A DNA stretch of 64,000 bases from Blautia coccoides (lineage in GTDB: Bacteria; Bacillota; Clostridia; Lachnospirales; Lachnospiraceae): the NCBI RefSeq assembly GCF_034355335.1, contig NZ_CP136422.1:5368501-5432500 (forward strand), in the 5' to 3' direction. The notes beneath the pieces are model-generated. The model was not told the origin of the DNA, did no database searches, and saw only the letters and a program-made list of their open reading frames with translations. Shown here piece by piece: positions 51,958 to 61,441 of the stretch. How positions within the stretch are numbered: the first letter of the stretch is position 1; every line of letters begins with the position of its first letter. The translations under genes and the position numbers were made by a program.

Positions 51958-53793
51958 TCAATCTCCTGTTTTCATAATTCTATCTTTAATTTCTTGTTTC
52001 ACATTTTTTAACTCATTAAGTAAATTCTCTATTGCATCTTTATCTTCCGAATACATAGCCTTAAATGATGGAAGATCTCCTGCTTCTAATGGTTTAGCCG
52101 CCCTTTTTATTGCCTCGATTATTTCACCACGGTAATCAGAGAAATTTACGAATAGCAAGCTATAAACATTTGATTCAATATCTCCAGATTCTATCTTTTT
52201 GATAAGGACCTTCATGACATCTTCTAGGTCAGACGAGCGCAACTCTTTCATATCTCTCATTATTCCATCAGCCAATCCAGGATTAAACCTACCTATTCTC
52301 TCCAATAATTTTCTGCTTTCTTCGCTCAGGTCGGACTCAATATCATCTTGCTTTTTCAGTATCTCTCTCGTCAGATAAAAGTACTTATTCAAATTCTTTT
52401 TTTCTAATTCAACCGGGGGACACTCTACCCAATCTTTAATTCGTGGTTTATGCCACTTTGCAAATTCTGAATCCGGATTATCATCATTCAGGCTCTGCCT
52501 CATACGTTTAAACTGTTCATTTTCCGTATCAAAATTTGCATTCCACTCATTTAATTTATCAAATAAATCTGGATTTAATTTGTGCAAGGCAAGCAATTTT
52601 GCCATAACTCCCATATCAAGCTCATCACCATAATATAACTTTGATAACTGTCTCTTTGTAATAAACGTATTAAGAAATCTTTTTGCTTGCCGTGGATTCC
52701 CTTTAAGCGTATGGGCAACAATAGAACGAATCTGAAGAATTACTTTTGCGACCTCATCGCATTCATTTTTCATTCCACCTATATAAATGTCGGATTCACT
52801 ATTTATAATCTCTTTTATTTGCTCATAATCAATCGCACTTTCCCCTATCATCAACTTCTTCTCTTCTATTTTTTTAATCAACATATCAAAACTATCTGTT
52901 TTCATATATTTCTGCATTACTAATAATAATAAATAGTTTTGAATATCTTTAGAAGATAACTCAGGTATGTGTACCGGAAGTTGTATCATTTTTTCAATAT
53001 ATTCTTGATCTAATTCAACATCAAAATTATCCACTTTGGGATATTTTTTCTTTATTGCATACTGTATTACGTTTTCATCTGCAGCTATAATAAAAGTAGT
53101 TTTATTTACAGACAAAAATAATTTGATTACCTCCAACGTTTCTATAATTCGATCTGGTTGACATCTATCCAAATCATCAATTAATACGACAACCCTTTTT
53201 ATTTTGTCTGTGTTTATTGCCTCTTGAAATTCATCTTTAAATTTCCTTACGTTGTTTACTACACTATCCGCAGTAGTGCTATCATCCTTAATGTACTCAT
53301 CTTTAATATTTTGAACTGAATCAGATATATTTTTTATGACACTTCCTATCTCTTTAGCATTTTGAGGAACACTAAACAGCAAAGGCAATGGTGTCCCAGA
53401 AGCAATGCTTGCTACTACAGGTGCCGCAGAAGATACAACTTTTGTTCCCAATTTAAAATAGTCAATCTTTTTCAGTAAAGTCCTAAACTTCTTTTTTGTC
53501 TCTTCTGCCGGTATTCGCTCTTCCAGTTCTCTTAATAGAGCTTCCATGATTGCAGACTTTGCATCTTCATAACTTTCAAACATCCATGCATTAATCATTA
53601 CACATATAATTCCATCTTGTCCTTCATAACGCTGTTTGATCAGATTAAGTAATGTCGATTTGCCTGCTCCCCATAATCCTAATATGCCTATAGTCAATGG
53701 GTCTATATCTGTTTCTATAGCAATTTCAGAAACAATCTCAGCATATGGTTTATAAAACAACATATCTATTTTTGATGCATTATCTGTCCACAT
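51958..53793 (-). CDS. qatA: QatA, KAP-family P-loop NTPase
   Basis: 611 residues. Walker A GLWGAGKSTLL (near residue 43), hydrophobic insert in the NTPase (SSAAPVVASIASGTPLPLLF), Walker B RVVVLIDDLDRCQPDR, all KAP features. First gene of the Qat operon, which is intact. AGAGG lies 10 bases before the ATG. Confidence 0.9.
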   Translation of the reverse strand: MWTDNASKIDMLFYKPYAEIVSEIAIETDIDPLTIGILGLWGAGKSTLLNLIKQRYEGQDGIICVMINAWMFESYEDAKSAIMEALLRELEERIPAEETKKKFRTLLKKIDYFKLGTKVVSSAAPVVASIASGTPLPLLFSVPQNAKEIGSVIKNISDSVQNIKDEYIKDDSTTADSVVNNVRKFKDEFQEAINTDKIKRVVVLIDDLDRCQPDRIIETLEVIKLFLSVNKTTFIIAADENVIQYAIKKKYPKVDNFDVELDQEYIEKMIQLPVHIPELSSKDIQNYLLLLVMQKYMKTDSFDMLIKKIEEKKLMIGESAIDYEQIKEIINSESDIYIGGMKNECDEVAKVILQIRSIVAHTLKGNPRQAKRFLNTFITKRQLSKLYYGDELDMGVMAKLLALHKLNPDLFDKLNEWNANFDTENEQFKRMRQSLNDDNPDSEFAKWHKPRIKDWVECPPVELEKKNLNKYFYLTREILKKQDDIESDLSEESRKLLERIGRFNPGLADGIMRDMKELRSSDLEDVMKVLIKKIESGDIESNVYSLLFVNFSDYRGEIIEAIKRAAKPLEAGDLPSFKAMYSEDKDAIENLLNELKNVKQEIKDRIMKTGD

Positions 53794-53978
53794 ACTACGT
53801 CAACCTCTTTCTTTATCAAATTTATTCTCTACATTACAAACTACCATTTATTATATTTCAAATTTTAATGAATTCATCTCACCATCTGCATATATATTTT
53901 ATCATAACTTTTAATTTCTTTCAGCATTATTCACATTTTATCGACCCAATGCCCCAATAGTAATACTTCAAAAAATAA

Positions 53979-54020
53979 CCAGAGGCACTGATTACAACAA
54001 TCAATGCCTCTGGCAATCTA
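53979..54020. terminator. Terminator between the sigma-like gene and qatA
   Basis: CCAGAGGCA (53979-53987) pairs with TGCCTCTGG (54005-54013), followed by ATCTAATTTTTATTTT on the plus strand. The 230-bp gap 53794-54024 contains no gene. Confidence 0.55.
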
Positions 54021-54024
54021 ATTT

Positions 54025-54585
54025 TTATTTTCTTTTCACGATATCCGACGGCAATCTCACTGCTCCTGTCCGCTTCCTCTGGATACTATTCTGAGCATCC
54101 ATCTGCGTTGGCGCAAATCCACCATTATTTAACAGCTCCTTCTCTGCTTCTGCATATGATCTATATCCGGCTGCCTTCATACGTCTCAGCATTTTTCTTA
54201 AAGCACTCTTTTTATCTCTGCTTGCCTGACGATAGCAAATCTTTAAGCTGTCTGCAACTTCTCCCAGGCTTTTTCCTTCTACAAGATTTTCGCATACAAT
54301 CTGTTTTTCTCTTTCCGTTAAATCCGAAAACAGTTCTTTAAAGAAAATCTCGTTTGTGATCTGCTGGGCAACATCTGAATTTCGATCAGCCAGATAATCT
54401 GTAAAATTACCTTTTTCGCTTTCCAATGAAGAAAAAAGGCAAATATTCTGCCTGATGTACTGATCACGCATTAAATATTTTTCCTTATTATAAGACTTAT
54501 TCAAAAATTCCAGCTCCTCTGCGGTTACGTTTTCATATCTTACTTTCTGGTATTTGTCATAAAATGTGTATATTCTTTCTTCCAT
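54025..54585 (-). CDS. Sigma-70-like protein of a mobile element
   Basis: 186 residues. The C-terminal half has a region-4 HTH: LTEREKQIVCENLVEGKSLGEVADSLKICYRQASRDKKSALRKM. The N-terminal KVRYENVTAEELEFLNKSYNKEKYL is common in small sigma-like proteins of conjugative elements (Tn916 Orf7-like). GGAGG lies 7 bases before ATG 54585; a longer frame to 54774 has no site. Confidence 0.7.
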   Translation of the reverse strand: MEERIYTFYDKYQKVRYENVTAEELEFLNKSYNKEKYLMRDQYIRQNICLFSSLESEKGNFTDYLADRNSDVAQQITNEIFFKELFSDLTEREKQIVCENLVEGKSLGEVADSLKICYRQASRDKKSALRKMLRRMKAAGYRSYAEAEKELLNNGGFAPTQMDAQNSIQRKRTGAVRLPSDIVKRK

Positions 54586-54934
54586 GATATTTTCCTCCGA
54601 TTTGTCGATTGGATTGATTTGCAACAAACCAAAGGTCATGGATATCTGGCATAGTGAAAGCCTTTTGCCTGCATGATGATATGCCTTTCCTTTCCGGCAT
54701 CTCTGCCGCAAAAGGTCATCAATAATCTGATTGTTTCTTTTGGGCATAAAAAAAGGCCATGCCCTTTCGGACACAGCCAGATGCCTATAAAACTTGAGAA
54801 AAGAAAATCCTCCGCAAACTTTTGTTTGCGAAGGACTATCTCTCCCAGCATATCAAGCTTAGCATATATGTAATTTCAAGTCAGTACCAGTACTCTGCCA
54901 ATCTCCTTTCATTTTAGTACCAATAATATTCCAT
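54586..54934. other. Intergenic region with a strong hairpin
   Basis: No gene recognised. A perfect stem CGCAAAC-TTTT-GTTTGCG lies at about 54815-54832 and may end or regulate a transcript from the gene at 54935-55387. Confidence 0.4.
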
Positions 54935-55387
54935 TTATGTTTCATTCAATACCACAAGATCACTGCTCCAAAGTAGCCCAGAATATGTTCTTTCTGCCTC
55001 TTTAAAGTATCGGTAATATGTTGTCCTAGACATATCAAACATTTCTGCTATCACCTTATGTCCAGTATTAAAGCCTGAGAAATAAAAATGATATAACATT
55101 TCATAGTAAATCTCGCCTTTGTTCGGATACTTACGAAGCCATTCCAAACATGTCTCCATTCTATGTAATAACGTAGCCGTATTACGCACTTCTATTAGCT
55201 TATCCTCAAGGTATTTTCCATTCATGTTTAAATCTTCTCCTAACACAGAATCAACCAATTCTTTTAATGATTTCATGTCACTCTCAAATAACTCTTCCTC
55301 TACATCCTGTGTTCTTACCATCACTGCAAACTTTGCCATTTGATAAGATTTTAACAATAGTTTTGTTTTATTTAACATTTCTTCCAT
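54935..55387 (-). CDS. ArpU/DUF1492-like regulatory protein
   Basis: 150 residues, helical. The C-terminal half YPNKGEIYYEMLYHFYFSGF, MFDMSRTTYYRYFKEAERTY, GLLWSS matches the protein at 56748-57242 and resembles ArpU-type phage late regulators. GGGAGGT lies 6 bases before ATG 55387. Confidence 0.6.
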   Translation of the reverse strand: MEEMLNKTKLLLKSYQMAKFAVMVRTQDVEEELFESDMKSLKELVDSVLGEDLNMNGKYLEDKLIEVRNTATLLHRMETCLEWLRKYPNKGEIYYEMLYHFYFSGFNTGHKVIAEMFDMSRTTYYRYFKEAERTYSGLLWSSDLVVLNET

Positions 55388-55568
55388 GATCGCACCTCCC
55401 ATTGCTATTAAGACACTATCATGGGGCCCCTTTGATACTTGTATTGTATCATATAGTAATACCTCATTCCAGAACATAAGAATTTACTTTTTTACCCTTT
55501 TCAAGGTATTTATTTAGTCTTATAATGGGTATACAGCAAAGAAATAAGGTATTTATGGAGGTGTGATT

Positions 55569-56732
55569 ATGAGTAAAACACAATTTATTAATCAAGACTC
55601 TACAGGAACAGAAGACATTCGCCAAGATCATATAAATGCAATCCGAAATAGATTGAAAATCAAACGTGAAGAATATTGTAAAACGCTTTCAAACAAAAAG
55701 GTTCTAGGACCTGGTGCAATCCATGACTACTTAGAAAGAGAGTATCACGTTTGTACAAGCAAAACCACAATACAAAATTTCTTTTCAGAGGATGATAATA
55801 TCCAAAAAATTGATATTTCTGCCGTGCTTGCAATGTGTGATTGGTGGGGCTGCGATCCCAGTGAAATATTAGCTTTTCCAGATCAAACGTCATTTTCTAC
55901 AAGCAACAAATATAAACAAAATCCTCATCAGCAACTATTATCAGACCTTAGCTATAATGGCAGATTCTACTGCTACTTTTTTAAGATTTCCGGAACCGAT
56001 TCATCTTTCAATCTGCCTTATCCTCATTCACTAAAAAAACGAGAAGACTTAATGGAAGGAACAATTACATTTAATATTGACTCTGACAATGGTTCAAAAG
56101 CATATTTTGAATACAAACAACGAGTGCATCAATTTCAAAAGGATGATGACATTAAAATCAAACGATGTACTTGTTTTCCAATGGAATCATCATTAAACCA
56201 TAATATTTATTTAGATTTTGTTGATCAAGATGGTCGTTTTTATTACATATTTTTCAACCATCAAGTTTTTATAAACGGTCCTCTATATTTCAGAATCGGA
56301 GGAATGATAACAGAAACATCCGAGCATGATAATGGACCTATCTTCCAAAAAATAGTTCTTTTTCACGAAAAACCTGATGATTCACAGAAATCTCTAATTC
56401 GAGGATTACTTAACACCAATCCTTATAATTATTTGTTGGATAAACAAGAATTAGAAAGCCTTGCAGCAACTGACACCGATATCCAAATTTTTTGGAATAA
56501 TTATAAAGATTTACTTGCCCCACGCAAAAGAGATATTTACTTCTTCAATGAAACTTTAATTACCAAAGAATCGGGATATCTCAGTGAGTATGATGCTAAA
56601 AAAACCCTAATTAAATTACGCCATCATAGTTACTCTCAAAACCAAATCATTATTGGTCGAGATGAAGATGCCCATCGAATTGCACGTAGGATGCAAAATC
56701 CGAAAGATGTAGATCATGATGACTACCAATAA
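55569..56732 (+). CDS. HTH-containing protein of unknown function
   Basis: 387 residues. The N-terminal 100 residues look like an XRE-type HTH (AIRNRLKIKREEYC, then TSKTTIQNFFSEDDN and LAMCDWWGCDPSEIL); the rest is a large Tyr/Phe/Asn-rich domain I do not recognise. GGAGG lies 7 bases before the ATG, and a TATAAT box lies near 55520. Flanked by the two ArpU-like genes and followed by a strong terminator. Confidence 0.6.
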   Translation: MSKTQFINQDSTGTEDIRQDHINAIRNRLKIKREEYCKTLSNKKVLGPGAIHDYLEREYHVCTSKTTIQNFFSEDDNIQKIDISAVLAMCDWWGCDPSEILAFPDQTSFSTSNKYKQNPHQQLLSDLSYNGRFYCYFFKISGTDSSFNLPYPHSLKKREDLMEGTITFNIDSDNGSKAYFEYKQRVHQFQKDDDIKIKRCTCFPMESSLNHNIYLDFVDQDGRFYYIFFNHQVFINGPLYFRIGGMITETSEHDNGPIFQKIVLFHEKPDDSQKSLIRGLLNTNPYNYLLDKQELESLAATDTDIQIFWNNYKDLLAPRKRDIYFFNETLITKESGYLSEYDAKKTLIKLRHHSYSQNQIIIGRDEDAHRIARRMQNPKDVDHDDYQ

Positions 56733-56738
56733 CTTTTC

Positions 56739-56768
56739 GCAGGCACATTACTGTGCCTGCACCTTTTT
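56739..56768 (+). terminator. Terminator after the HTH gene
   Basis: GCAGGCACA (56739-56747) pairs with TGTGCCTGC (56752-56760), then ACCTTTTT. Confidence 0.75.
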
Positions 56769-57242
56769 AGCAATTCCCCAAAGCATTGCCGCATAAAGAC
56801 GAATTGCTTTTTTTCTCTTCCTATAATAGGTGGTATATGGCATATCATCCAGCATCAACATTACCTCTTCATTTGTATTTTTAAAAGAATCAAAATATCT
56901 ATATCGTAACAGTCTATAATATAATTCCCCTTCATCCGGATACTCCTTGACAATTAGTAACGCGTCTTCCATAATTTCTAACAAACACAAACTAAAGTCG
57001 TTTGATATCAATCGTTCTTGTATTCTTCTTTTTTCTATTGTTGAATCAAAATCAAGTATCTTGTTTAATAATGCCGTAAGTCTCTTCCTATCCTCAATGT
57101 ATAATTCCTCATCAATTTCCTGAAGATTTCTATATACTCTAAATTTTACTTTCCGATACAAATCAAGCAAAGTTTCTGTGTTTTTATACATTCCTTCTGT
57201 TACCTGTTCAACTTCATCTAATGTATCAAATATTGTCTGCAT
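56748..57242 (-). CDS. ArpU/DUF1492-like regulatory protein (paralogue)
   Basis: 164 residues, paralogous to 54935-55387 (YPDEGELYYRLLRYRYFDSF, DDMPYTTYYRKRKKAIRLYA, MLWGIAKK). GGAGG lies 6 bases before ATG 57242. Probably a regulator of element genes; partner unknown. Confidence 0.6.
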   Translation of the reverse strand: MQTIFDTLDEVEQVTEGMYKNTETLLDLYRKVKFRVYRNLQEIDEELYIEDRKRLTALLNKILDFDSTIEKRRIQERLISNDFSLCLLEIMEDALLIVKEYPDEGELYYRLLRYRYFDSFKNTNEEVMLMLDDMPYTTYYRKRKKAIRLYAAMLWGIAKKVQAQ

Positions 57243-57514
57243 AATTGTCCTCCTTCCCGACTGCACCTGCAGTCAGACCAATCATAAAGTATTTCTCAGC
57301 AATAACTGCTGCGCTGAACATCACTGTCATGCAGCTTCCGCAGAAATTTCTACAGTGGGATTGTTTTCATTTCTGGCTGACCGGAAACTATATGATATAT
57401 GTAAAGCAGCCGGTTCTCACGGGAAAGGATGTATCCCCGACTACTGATGTTTCTGTTTTGACTATTTTTTATTTTCAAAGGGAGCCCTGTTTTAGGGCAT
57501 CCTTTTGGAATAGC
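57243..57514. other. Intergenic region, possible coding relic
   Basis: Plus-strand frames here are open for 90-130 codons, but none has a ribosome site or known family. A GCCCT/AGGGC hairpin flanked by AAAGG and CCTTT lies at 57478-57506. Confidence 0.35.
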
Positions 57515-57751
57515 TTATTTTCGTTCCATAAACCATTTATAATTTTCTTCATATGTGAGATGGCATATCTTACCTTCCACCATACAAGTATAGCGATAAC
57601 CGGTACCACCAGCTTTCCTGCTCGCACATCTTTCTGGTTTTGAAATTTTATCAATTTCATACCGATGCCCGTCTTCCCAAACAAACGCTTTAGGAATCAA
57701 TTCACCTTCCCGGCTAAATACTGCCAGGACATCAACATATACCTTATCCAT
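57515..57751 (-). CDS. Small conserved protein beside a Y-family polymerase
   Basis: 78 residues: VDVLAVFSREGELIPKAFVWEDGHRYEIDKI, GTGYRYTCMVEGKICHLTYE, one beta-rich domain. Proteins like this often follow DinB/UmuC genes in Lachnospiraceae. AAGGTG precedes the ATG by about ten bases. It starts 23 bp after the polymerase stop, likely one operon. Confidence 0.65.
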   Translation of the reverse strand: MDKVYVDVLAVFSREGELIPKAFVWEDGHRYEIDKISKPERCASRKAGGTGYRYTCMVEGKICHLTYEENYKWFMERK

Positions 57752-57774
57752 CACTCAAAAACACCTTGCCTCCC

Positions 57775-59019
57775 CTATCCGTGGAAATAACCTTGCGGAT
57801 GAACCGTATGCTCTCTTGCATTTAATTGTGCCAGGATCTTATCCTGATAAACGAAAGCTCTTTGAATGCTTTGGTATCCAAACCTGGCTCGGATTTCATC
57901 CACTACCTGATCCATCTTTTCCAACTTTTCTCTTTTCTGTTCACTCATAAATAAGTCCAACTGATACGGCATATCATCTGATACCAGATCACATCCCCGG
58001 ACGCCAAGACTTCTAATAGGGTGTTCCCATCTGTAATTATCTTTAAATAGTCGATATGTAGCCTGAACAATTTCATCTGTAATATTGGTTGGACGCTTCA
58101 ATTTGCATTGCCTTGAAAAATGATATAACTCATTATCACGAATTGATATTTCAATCACCTTACATTGAAATCCATTTTCACGTAATCTGGATGCTACACT
58201 TTCAGACAGAGCCATCAAAATAATCTTTACATCCAAATCATTCACCAGATCTCTTGGCGTCGTTGTACTATTTCCAATAGATTTGATTGGAGCTTGATAC
58301 CCTTCTACACAAACTGGCGTTTCGTCCCAGCCATTTGCAAATGTGTGTAATACCAGTCCCATCTTTCCGAGACGGCTCTCCAATATAGCTGGTTCCGTAT
58401 TTGCAAGTTCACCAATTGTTTTGATTCCTAAAGTCTGCAGTTTTTTATTAGTGCTTCTCCCGACATAAATCAAGTCTCCTGCCGGAAGGTTCCAGGCAAG
58501 GCTTTTATAGTTTTCTCTTGAGAACTCTGTAATGGCATCAGGCTTTTTATAATCGGAGCCAAGTTTTGCAAATATCTTATTCCATGAAACACCAATGCTG
58601 ACCGTGACTCCCAACTCATGCTTTATTCTTTTACTGATTTCATTTGCAATTTTCATTCCATCACCTTTTATCGAAGTGCTGGCAGATACATCCAGCCAAC
58701 TTTCATCAATTCCGAATGGTTCTCTCAAATCTGTATATTCACTATAGATTTCTTGTGCCATTCTTGAAAATCGCAAATACAAATCCATTCTTGGAGGCAC
58801 AAAAATGATTTCCGGACAAACCTGCTTTGCCTGCCATAATGCCATTCCTGTTTTCACGCCAGATTTTTTTGCAATATAATTTGCTGTAAGAACAATTCCG
58901 TGCCTTGCTTCCGGATTTCCTCCTACCGCTAATGGCTTTCCCGCTAATTCCGGATGATGCAGCATCTCTACGCTTGCATAAAAACAGTTCATATCAGAAT
59001 GAAGTATTGTACGTTCCAT
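57775..59019 (-). CDS. Y-family DNA polymerase (DinB/UmuC type)
   Basis: 414 residues. ILHSDMNCFYASVEML (first Asp), YIAKKSGVKTGM (fingers), REPFGIDESWLDVSAS (catalytic D-E), SIGVSWNKIFAKLGSDYKKP, HhH and little-finger domain, and near the C-terminus LDLFM, a beta-clamp-binding-like peptide. Error-prone bypass synthesis. The start at 59019 (MERTILHSD) is chosen by family. Divergent from an XRE/ImmA pair with TAGCAA motifs between, so probably induced by DNA damage. Confidence 0.85.
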   Translation of the reverse strand: MERTILHSDMNCFYASVEMLHHPELAGKPLAVGGNPEARHGIVLTANYIAKKSGVKTGMALWQAKQVCPEIIFVPPRMDLYLRFSRMAQEIYSEYTDLREPFGIDESWLDVSASTSIKGDGMKIANEISKRIKHELGVTVSIGVSWNKIFAKLGSDYKKPDAITEFSRENYKSLAWNLPAGDLIYVGRSTNKKLQTLGIKTIGELANTEPAILESRLGKMGLVLHTFANGWDETPVCVEGYQAPIKSIGNSTTTPRDLVNDLDVKIILMALSESVASRLRENGFQCKVIEISIRDNELYHFSRQCKLKRPTNITDEIVQATYRLFKDNYRWEHPIRSLGVRGCDLVSDDMPYQLDLFMSEQKREKLEKMDQVVDEIRARFGYQSIQRAFVYQDKILAQLNAREHTVHPQGYFHG

Positions 59020-59041
59020 ATCATCACCGCCCAATCAATAT

Positions 59042-59189
59042 TAGCAACTTATAGCAAGTTTATTATTGACTTTTTCTTTTGTTCATTCTATAATTTGCTT
59101 ATAGTTACGACAGATTGCCACTTCTTGCTAATTCGTATTCTAGCAACTATTAGCATGATTGTCAAGATGCTATTCGCAAGAAATAGCAA
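59042..59189. promoter_or_regulatory. TAGCAA/TTGCTA operator cluster
   Basis: Five exact copies of TAGCAA or TTGCTA (59042, 59052, 59125, 59141, 59184), including TTGCTA-N10-TAGCAA (59125-59146) and TGCTATT/AATAGCA (59168-59188). They fill the region between the divergent polymerase and XRE genes. Confidence 0.7.
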
Positions 59190-59209
59190 ATTAGAAATGG
59201 AGGCGCATT

Positions 59210-59665
59210 ATGAAACCCTTTAAAGAGAAAGTAAAAGAACATCGAGGACAACTTGGATTAAGTCAAAAGCAACTGGCAGAAAAAGCTGGGATTGGATTCC
59301 GTACCATCGTTACTTATGAAGCTGGAGAACGCTTTCCCCAATCAGCGCAACTCTATAAGCTGGCAAAAGCATTAAATGTATCAACCGAGTATCTGAAGGA
59401 CGATTCCATCGAAGACCCGACCTATGGACTTGATCGGATGGACTATGTTGAAGAAATGCGTCAGATGACCAGTAAGCAAGATTCTCTTAATCTGGAAGAA
59501 ATGCTGAGACAAAACCAGACACTTTTTGCCGGAGGCAGCATAAGTGAAGAAGCCAAAGATCAATATTTTCAGGCTGTGATGGAAGCATATCTTGATTGTA
59601 AAAAAGCTGCGAAAGAAACTTTCGGCAGAAAAAAATCTGAAAACCTTGCATCTATTGATAAGTAA
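59210..59665 (+). CDS. XRE-family repressor (ImmR-like)
   Basis: 151 residues. HTH_3 in residues 5-60 (LGLSQKQLAEKAGIGFRTIVTYEAG), then a helical C-terminal domain. Followed by an ImmA-type protease gene, as in ICEBs1 where ImmA cleaves ImmR after DNA damage. It faces the Y-family polymerase across TAGCAA operators. The ATG is close behind GGAGG. Confidence 0.83.
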   Translation: MKPFKEKVKEHRGQLGLSQKQLAEKAGIGFRTIVTYEAGERFPQSAQLYKLAKALNVSTEYLKDDSIEDPTYGLDRMDYVEEMRQMTSKQDSLNLEEMLRQNQTLFAGGSISEEAKDQYFQAVMEAYLDCKKAAKETFGRKKSENLASIDK

Positions 59666-59757
59666 TCCTCCCGCTATCCTTTTTATAGGACAGCTTTTAT
59701 ACTACACTGATAGTGAGAAATCCTATCTACTATAAAACAGGGAGGATGTGAATTCGA

Positions 59758-60321
59758 TTGACCATTGAAACAATAGCTGACACAGTCAAACAGCTGCAAA
59801 ACAAATATGATGAAACTGATCCTTTTCGTTTAGCTAAGGCAATGAAAATTACAGTAAAGTTACGCCCAATGGGAATCTATGAAGGATGCTGCAAGGGGTT
59901 TTTTCTAATTTCACGGAGAATGAAACATATCACAATCAACAGTGATCTTCCAGAACTATTACAGAAAGTAGTTCTCTCTCACGAACTGGGGCACTGTGTA
60001 TTACATGCAGACTCTGCAGCCAGTGCACCTTTTCATGAGGTAACTTTATTTGATAATACGGACCATAAAGAATATGAAGCAAACATTTTTGCTGCCGAAT
60101 TGCTCCTGCCAGATGAACAAGTTCTGGCTCTGCTCAATGATGATTTGTTTTTCTTTGACGTCGCCAAAAAATTGTGCGTTCCATTTGAAATGCTGGATTT
60201 CAAATTCCGGGTTTTAAAGCGAAAGGGGTATAAAGTAGAATCTCCTGTAGTGTCACAGGGCGACTTCTTAAAAAAGCTTGAAAGAGCTGCTGGCAAAATA
60301 CCCTATACCGAATCTTGTTAA
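59758..60321 (+). CDS. ImmA/IrrE-family metallopeptidase
   Basis: 187 residues. Zinc protease motif LSHELGHCVLHAD (HExxH), with the third ligand in EYEANIFAAELLLP. It likely cleaves the repressor encoded upstream to release the divergent operon. The TTG start has AGGGAGG about 12 bases upstream; an alternative start further in cannot be excluded. Confidence 0.88.
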   Translation: MTIETIADTVKQLQNKYDETDPFRLAKAMKITVKLRPMGIYEGCCKGFFLISRRMKHITINSDLPELLQKVVLSHELGHCVLHADSAASAPFHEVTLFDNTDHKEYEANIFAAELLLPDEQVLALLNDDLFFFDVAKKLCVPFEMLDFKFRVLKRKGYKVESPVVSQGDFLKKLERAAGKIPYTESC

Positions 60322-60331
60322 TTATTTTAAT

Positions 60332-60378
60332 AATGTAAGGAGCTTCCTTTTTGACAGCAGAAGCTCCTTACATTGCTT
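60332..60378. terminator. Bidirectional terminator
   Basis: 15-bp perfect stem AATGTAAGGAGCTTC (60332-60346) with GAAGCTCCTTACATT (60360-60374), between convergent immA and the gene at 60379. Confidence 0.8.
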
Positions 60379-61134
60379 TTATTCATCCATTTTCAAAACC
60401 ATTTCATAGAATTCCAAAAAATCTTTAGTTATGTAATATCCTGTGCTATCTACACTTAGTGAATTAAATGTATTATCATCTTCATCCACATCTCCAGATT
60501 CTGTTTCAAATTCTTCCTCTACAAATCCTGTTTGTTTAAGATGCATAAACACAAAATTTATTTCTCTTTGAGTAATATTATTTTTCTGAGAATAATCCTT
60601 ACAAAACTGAGGGAACTTATTATTATATGTACGTCCAGAAATGTTTTTTGATGACTTACTCTTTTTGGAACAATCTTCGCAATACTTTTTATAATCAACC
60701 AAATATAAGATTTCACGATATGACATACTATTTAATATATTTATATATTCATCAAATACGCTACTTTGAATATGTGTATCTGACAGATAACCATTTCGAA
60801 TAAGATTCCCAAAAAATTTGACCTTATCATTAGTTGCAAGCCTTCTTACAGCCTCTCTTACTCGCGCATAGTTAACAATGAATTCGACATCATTAACCAT
60901 ATCAGATGTAATAGAATGAGAATTTTTTAAGATCATGTCTATCAGTTCTTGTTCTTTTTTCTGTTGAAAGATTTCCAAAGATTTATCTATTGAAGAGTCT
61001 AACAAGTCTCCAATAACCGGAATTGCTTTTATTGGTGCTAAAAGGACCGAACTTACCACTGGATTTTCTTTAACATCTCTCAAATCATTGATATTTTCCA
61101 AAGATAATTTTACGCTCTCTAACCCATCATCCAT
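60379..61134 (-). CDS. Unrecognised helical protein, possibly DUF4393-like
   Basis: 251 residues. N-terminal amphipathic SLENINDLRDVKENP, VVSSVLLAPIKAIPVIGDLLDSSID (glycine/proline hydrophobic patch), helical middle, a CEDC pair and an acidic region before ITKDFLEFYEMVLKM. Patterns like IPVIGDLLD occur in membrane-active or abortive-infection proteins, but I cannot name the family. GGGGG precedes the ATG. Confidence 0.55.
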   Translation of the reverse strand: MDDGLESVKLSLENINDLRDVKENPVVSSVLLAPIKAIPVIGDLLDSSIDKSLEIFQQKKEQELIDMILKNSHSITSDMVNDVEFIVNYARVREAVRRLATNDKVKFFGNLIRNGYLSDTHIQSSVFDEYINILNSMSYREILYLVDYKKYCEDCSKKSKSSKNISGRTYNNKFPQFCKDYSQKNNITQREINFVFMHLKQTGFVEEEFETESGDVDEDDNTFNSLSVDSTGYYITKDFLEFYEMVLKMDE

Positions 61135-61298
61135 GTTTCTTTCCCCCTTGTATATCTAATATCAGTGTAACAATTATAATACTGATATCATATCCAAACA
61201 ACGCTTTTAATTCTAATAGAATAGTTTTTCCCTATGATGTCTCTTTTTTCTTCTCCCAGTAGGTTATTTATAGGGATCTCTTTTCAAGAGGTACTCTT

Positions 61299-61388
61299 CC
61301 GGCGGCTCTACCGCCGGCTAAATAGCAAGGACAGGAAGTGTATATACACTTCCGCAAAAATGGCAATTTAGGGAACCCTGCCCTAAAT
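61299..61388. other. Candidate oriT of the third mobilization module
   Basis: Three inverted repeats in 90 bp: CCGGCGG-CTCTA-CCGCCGG (61299-61317), a perfect 20-bp palindrome GGAAGTGTATATACACTTCC (61334-61353), and ATTTAGGG / CCCTAAAT (61366-61388). They lie directly before the MobC-relaxase operon, where oriT is expected. Confidence 0.55.
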
Positions 61389-61441
61389 TAAAAACCTAGA
61401 AACAACCAAAATCGAATTACGTACAGAAAGAGAGAAACGAC

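Noticed and set aside
57245..57643. Plus-strand frame of 132 codons
   Set aside because: It overlaps a well-supported small minus-strand gene and has no start signal; at most a coding relic.
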